Positions 60,428 to 64,000 of a stretch of DNA of 64,000 nucleotides are shown here, one piece after another. The stretch lies in assembly GCA_016177765.1 (NCBI GenBank), contig JACOUP010000001.1, positions 83,046-147,045 of the forward strand, read 5' to 3'. The first letter of the stretch is position 1. The number at the start of each line of letters is the position of its first letter. A model generated the notes under the pieces. The model was not told where the DNA came from and ran no database searches. It saw only the letters and a program-made list of their open reading frames with translations. Position numbers and translations under genes: made by a program. This DNA is from Deltaproteobacteria bacterium (GTDB taxonomy: Bacteria > UBA10199 > JACPAL01 > JACOUP01).

Positions 60428-62462
60428 GATCCTTTTTCTCTTCCTCCTCGCCACCTCCTGCGGTTCTTCATCAGACGTGACGGGGGAGTTGGTCTTGAAC
60501 GGCGGGGCGACGGAGACGGAGGGGTTGACCGTCACCGCCACGCTGACCGGCTCTTCGGAGAAAGACAACATTACCGCCTATATTCTCTCTGAATCTTCCG
60601 AGGTTCCCACTCTGGATTCTTCCTTATGGATCAGTGTCGATCCGGCCAACCCTGTCACGGTGGAGAGTTCTTTTAATCTCTCTCCGGCGGTGGGGAATCA
60701 TATTATCTATGCCTGGTTGAAGGATGCCCAGGGGAATATCTCGGACGAGATAACCGCTTCGATTACGGTTCAGTCCCCTCCGGGGGGGATTACCGGGGCG
60801 ATTACCATTAATAGCGGGGCTACCTATACCAGCACCAGAGAGGTCAGTTTGGTGCTTTCGGGGTTGAGTGAGGGGTCAATTACGGGGTATTTGGTCTCGG
60901 AGGATAAGAATGCGCCGGGGGTGAATGCGGGGGGGTGGGTGAGTGCGAGTTATTCACCCTCTCCCTCACCCTCTCCCATCAAGGGAGAGGGGATAAAAAA
61001 GAATCCTTCTGAATCTCCTCCCCCCTTGTGGGGGAGGATAAAAGGAGAGGGGGTCGCGAGCACCTCCGGCTTCTCCAAGACTCTCTCCTACACCCTCTCG
61101 GCTACTGATGGATTAAAAACTGTTTACCTGCACCTCAAGGACTCTGATGGAAGAAGGAGTAGTTCCAGTGCGACCATCACCCTGGATACCACCCCTCCTC
61201 AAGGGACACTCTTGATTGATGGTGGGAATAAACTAACGCTGGAGTCTGATGCGGATGTTTCCGAAAGTGTCACGGTAACAGACAATACGGGAATCATTGC
61301 GTATCTCTTCTCCACCGATGCTACCCCTCCCTCCGTCTCTTCCAGTTCCTGGGTTGCGGTGACTTCAACCAGTTCACTCACCCAATCCCAGAACACCACC
61401 CTTTCTTCTCCGATGAAAGGCAAAAAGACCCTTTATGTCCATCTCAAAGACAAGGCGAACAACATCCAAACCCTCTCGGATGAGATTGAGGTGTTGAGGA
61501 TTTTGACTTCATCTGCTGGAGACAGTATTGGTCAATACACTTCAATAGTGGTCAACAGCTCAGGGTCTCCATTTATATCTTTGTACAGAGTTAATGCAGG
61601 TGATTTACTTTACAGTTATCTCGATAATAATGGCCAACTGAGTGGAAATCCCGTTGACACCACCGGAGATGTCGGCGCCGGCACATCCATCGCTATTGAT
61701 TCCAACGGCAAGCTCCATATCGCCTATCGGGACACGACCAACAGTACCTTAAAGTATGCCACCAACAAGAGCGGTTCCTGGGTCCCAGAAACAGTTAAGG
61801 TCGGTGGCGTTGATGAGGCGGGGGGGGTATTTCCTTCGATTGCTGTTGATGCGAGTGGAACCGTTCATATTAGTCACAATGCCTCAAACCGTATAAAATA
61901 TGTTACGGGCGCATCAGGAAATTGGAATTCTCAAATAATACTAGATAACGGTGGTCTTTTTGGTCAGTTTAATTCCCTGGCTCTCGATAATAACAACAAG
62001 ATTCATATCAGTGGGTTCTCTGACGGTCTTTACCACGCCTCAAATAGTTCGGGTTCATGGCAATCGGAATTAGTTTCTTCAAACGCAGGGGGGGGGGGGC
62101 TCTTTGTCAGTTCAGTAAACTCTATTTACATTGCCTTTGTGGCCACAGGAGGATCTTTGAAGTTAGCAACAAACAAGGGAACTGGATGGTCAACAGAAAT
62201 GGTTGATACTACTGTTAATAACGGTTGGAGTAAAGGGCGTGCCGATTCGAAGGGGTTCGTTCATATTGTCTACTACGACTCCACCAACAAAGACCTCAAA
62301 CACGCCACGAACCTGACCGGTTCTTGGGTGACCATGACCCTGGATTCAACCGGGGATGTCGGGAACTACTGTGACATTGCGATTGATTTGAATGACAGAC
62401 TACATATCTCTTATTACGATGCGACGAATGGGGATTTGAAGTACGCGACGACAGCCGATTGA
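60414..62462 (+). CDS. Lipoprotein with Ig-like repeats and beta-propeller
   Basis: 682 residues from MKGRVILFLFLLATSC, where ATSC is the lipobox (Cys near 16). Residues 25-330 hold three related Ig-like modules (GAITINSGATYTSTREVSLVLS, TTPPQGTLLIDGGNKLTLES). The rest is a propeller-like series of about eight blades with the pattern SIAIDSNGKLHIAYRDTTN-STLKYATNKSGSW. A second bipartite repeat (60955-61053) is translated within module 2 as SPSPSPSPIKGEG...PPLWGRIKGEG. A run of twelve G lies in the propeller. The upstream in-frame ATG (60318) would only add repeat-encoded residues. Surface protein of unknown ligand. Confidence 0.85.
   Translation: MKGRVILFLFLLATSCGSSSDVTGELVLNGGATETEGLTVTATLTGSSEKDNITAYILSESSEVPTLDSSLWISVDPANPVTVESSFNLSPAVGNHIIYAWLKDAQGNISDEITASITVQSPPGGITGAITINSGATYTSTREVSLVLSGLSEGSITGYLVSEDKNAPGVNAGGWVSASYSPSPSPSPIKGEGIKKNPSESPPPLWGRIKGEGVASTSGFSKTLSYTLSATDGLKTVYLHLKDSDGRRSSSSATITLDTTPPQGTLLIDGGNKLTLESDADVSESVTVTDNTGIIAYLFSTDATPPSVSSSSWVAVTSTSSLTQSQNTTLSSPMKGKKTLYVHLKDKANNIQTLSDEIEVLRILTSSAGDSIGQYTSIVVNSSGSPFISLYRVNAGDLLYSYLDNNGQLSGNPVDTTGDVGAGTSIAIDSNGKLHIAYRDTTNSTLKYATNKSGSWVPETVKVGGVDEAGGVFPSIAVDASGTVHISHNASNRIKYVTGASGNWNSQIILDNGGLFGQFNSLALDNNNKIHISGFSDGLYHASNSSGSWQSELVSSNAGGGGLFVSSVNSIYIAFVATGGSLKLATNKGTGWSTEMVDTTVNNGWSKGRADSKGFVHIVYYDSTNKDLKHATNLTGSWVTMTLDSTGDVGNYCDIAIDLNDRLHISYYDATNGDLKYATTAD
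60955..61053. repeat. Bipartite repeat inside the lipoprotein gene
   Basis: In-frame copy, two hairpins CCCTCTCCCATCAAGGGAGA... and CTCCCCCCTTGTGGGGGAG, about 33 codons in an Ig-like module. Confidence 0.8.
62088..62099. repeat. Homopolymer G12 in lipoprotein gene
   Basis: Twelve consecutive G on the coding strand (four Gly codons) in a propeller blade; length changes would shift frame. Confidence 0.9.
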
Positions 62463-62490
62463 TGGTTCGACCCTGCTCACCATGTCCTGT

Positions 62491-62580
62491 CTCCCCCTCT
62501 CCTTAGTCCTCTCCCACCAGGGGAGAGGAACCTCACTTTTCCCCTCCCCCTTGATGGGGGAGGGTCAGGGAGAGGGTGAG
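62491..62580. repeat. Bipartite repeat after the lipoprotein gene
   Basis: Same orientation and similar sequence to 60345-60427, in the gap between the two convergent surface-protein genes; may end transcription of both. Confidence 0.8.
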
Positions 62581-62584
62581 AAAA

Positions 62585-64000
62585 CTATTGGGGGACACAG
62601 GAAAAATCACACGAAAGGCCGGCCGCAAGACAGGTGGTCAGGTAACTATTACAAATGACCGCCGGGCTTAGATTGCTTGGGTTTAGATCATCCTGAACCA
62701 CCATCACCTCGTCAATAAGCCCGTTAAAGACATTATCATACGATGTGGCAACTCCGGAGCAATCCTCGAACCGGTAATCACACCACCTCCGGGAAGCCCC
62801 GATTCTCGCCTCAGCAAGAGTATTCACAGACCCCAGAGTATCATCCTTAAACGTAATCACCCTTTGCGGTTGTCCATCCATATAAAGCCTGATACTGGAG
62901 GCTTTCACCAAAACTGAACCGGTATAACTCACCGCCACGTGGTGCCAGTTGGTGTCCGCTATCGTCGCCTCCGTCCCGACCTCGATCATAAGTTGGGTGT
63001 TGCTATTCTGCTGTCTCATAATAAAATCTAACGTATCGGGAACCCTGTCATTACCAATATTACCCCCTGAATGAATAGCAAAATAGTAACCTGTACCCGA
63101 CGGGTATGTCATATCCATCTTGGAAAAAATGGTCTCGTCGGTGGATGAGTCGATGGAATTACGCCTGACCCAGCCCTCAATCATAAAAGAGGAACCATTA
63201 TCGAATCTTAGATCAGGCGCATCGCTGAGGTTCACGTAGTCGTTCCAATCATCCAACGAAAGGGCTGACCCGTTAATACCGGTTGTCCTGCCAAGTTCAT
63301 TCACTAACTGCCCATTAATTGTACCGATCGAATCAACAGCAGCCCCCGAGGCCTCATCAAAAGACCACCAAGAGGCAGAACCGGAACCGAGCGTGGAAAA
63401 GGTGCGGGTGGCCCGCTGAGGATCGGTGTCATTGGAGATAGCGCAACCGGTTCCGGAGGGACAGATACGGAGGCGGTAACCTCGGCTTGTTGTAATAACA
63501 GCTGGGTTTCGTTCTTCTACATAGTACCACGAACCTAAAGAATTTTTCTTAGGCTCGCTAAGAGGTTCCATATTCATGCGATCGAAATTAGCATCTGTAA
63601 AAATCCCATTATTATTGTCATCCCTATCAAACCTCACATCATAATTCAAATCCGGATACATCAATTTCCCAACCGGATCTTTTTCACTTCGCCACGCAAA
63701 GAGTGCCTTTGTGGGGGGCAGTGGGAGGTTAAGGGTTGGCATCAGAATAATCGGGGATTTGGGGTCGGGACATGTCGTGCCGGTTGGGTCGTTGCGACGA
63801 CAGTCTCTACGGATTTCGTCTTCCGTCAACGCCTTGTTATAAACCGATACCTCGTCGATCGCCCCCTTGAAAGAATTGGCCCCAACCCTCCGACCGATCT
63901 CCGCCATCCCTGGAACGGTATTCCAACCCTTCTCCTCCTCAGAAATCAGCACCCCGTTCCAATAAATCCTGACCATCTTCCCATCGTAGGTGTAACCCAA
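62585..64000 (-). CDS. LamG (concanavalin-like) domain protein, 5' end outside window
   Basis: The C-terminal 471 residues of a larger protein; the frame is open at the right edge. It shows the end of one LamG domain (GYTYDGKMVRIYWNGVL ... GAIDEVSVYNKALTEDEI), a beta-sandwich of about 90 residues (RFDRDDNNNGIFTDANFDRM, aspartate-rich, maybe calcium-binding), then a full LamG at about 212-450 (WWSFDEASGAAVDSIGTING to GLIDEVMVVQDDL). Six cysteines cluster at the end (CNSYLTTCLAAGLSCDFSC). Probably surface-exposed or secreted. Confidence 0.88.
   Translation of the reverse strand: MGYTYDGKMVRIYWNGVLISEEEKGWNTVPGMAEIGRRVGANSFKGAIDEVSVYNKALTEDEIRRDCRRNDPTGTTCPDPKSPIILMPTLNLPLPPTKALFAWRSEKDPVGKLMYPDLNYDVRFDRDDNNNGIFTDANFDRMNMEPLSEPKKNSLGSWYYVEERNPAVITTSRGYRLRICPSGTGCAISNDTDPQRATRTFSTLGSGSASWWSFDEASGAAVDSIGTINGQLVNELGRTTGINGSALSLDDWNDYVNLSDAPDLRFDNGSSFMIEGWVRRNSIDSSTDETIFSKMDMTYPSGTGYYFAIHSGGNIGNDRVPDTLDFIMRQQNSNTQLMIEVGTEATIADTNWHHVAVSYTGSVLVKASSIRLYMDGQPQRVITFKDDTLGSVNTLAEARIGASRRWCDYRFEDCSGVATSYDNVFNGLIDEVMVVQDDLNPSNLSPAVICNSYLTTCLAAGLSCDFSCVPQ

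Overview
The window is 64 kb of bacterial chromosome, nearly all of it housekeeping genes on the minus strand. Gene content and order recall Deltaproteobacteria-like lineages: thrS-infC-rpmI-rplT-pheST-ihfA-merR, rpsA followed by sppA and ihfB, nusA-infB-rbfA-nrnA-truB-rpsO-pnp, mreBCD-mrdA-rodA, and pheA-tyrA-aroA. Lipoproteins, LapA, PAL-type envelope genes and MreBCD point to a Gram-negative envelope. Taxonomy is my inference; no rRNA gene is present. There is no phage, insertion sequence or CRISPR array.

Layout. 1-2709 dnaE (cut at the left edge). 2814-5103 an unknown coiled-coil protein and a lipoprotein. 5123-9888 a TPR-like membrane protein, a PQQ-type propeller, guaB and guaA. 9991-10752 a lipase-like hydrolase. 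10780-14709 der, tRNA-Met, an aldehyde dehydrogenase and meaB. 14767-17426 three unknown plus-strand genes, one an extreme Ala/Gly/Pro/Thr-rich membrane-anchored protein. 17376-21122 lapA, HIT, ihfB, sppA, rpsA. 21230-25526 aroA, tyrA, pheA, dedA, tRNA-Gly. 25712-27688 a deaminase, two tRNA-Arg genes around a 121-bp palindrome, and a lipoprotein. 27729-37428 apt, an M23/LysM lipoprotein, pcm, surE, tRNA-Pro, merR, ihfA, pheT, pheS, rplT, rpmI, infC, thrS, tRNA-Val. 37534-42982 hemA, ccsA/hemX, a siroheme synthase N-domain protein, trxA, a thioredoxin-tailed protein and a toxin-antitoxin pair. 43044-48546 the rod-shape operon. 48630-51847 a PpiD-like protein, cca and coaE. 51844-60093 the nusA-pnp translation cluster. 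60414-64000 a propeller lipoprotein and a LamG protein cut at the right edge.

Two genome-scale patterns stand out. First, gene starts. Four minus-strand tRNA genes are each followed 1 to 19 nt later by a protein start codon with no Shine-Dalgarno (tRNA-Val/thrS, tRNA-Pro/surE, tRNA-Met/der, tRNA-Gly/dedA). At least nine first-in-unit genes have a sigma70-like -10 box ending only 6 to 11 nt before the ATG and no Shine-Dalgarno, whereas many internal or attenuated genes carry AGGAGG-type sites. This suggests widespread leaderless mRNAs, some produced by tRNA processing.

Second, several families of short palindromes have entered coding sequence in frame. The main one has the core GGGTGAWTCACCC, often tandem with a 15-nt period and encoding a pentapeptide such as KGDSP. 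It occurs at 18 sites, inside or at the ends of CCA-transferase, TyrA, IF-2, S1, PheT, SurE, HIT, MreC, TruB and others. A second family (CCCTCTCCC...GGGAGAGGG) and a third (GTAGGGGC...GCCCCTAC) sit in pheS, pheT, coaE and around the 60.4-62.5 kb lipoprotein gene.
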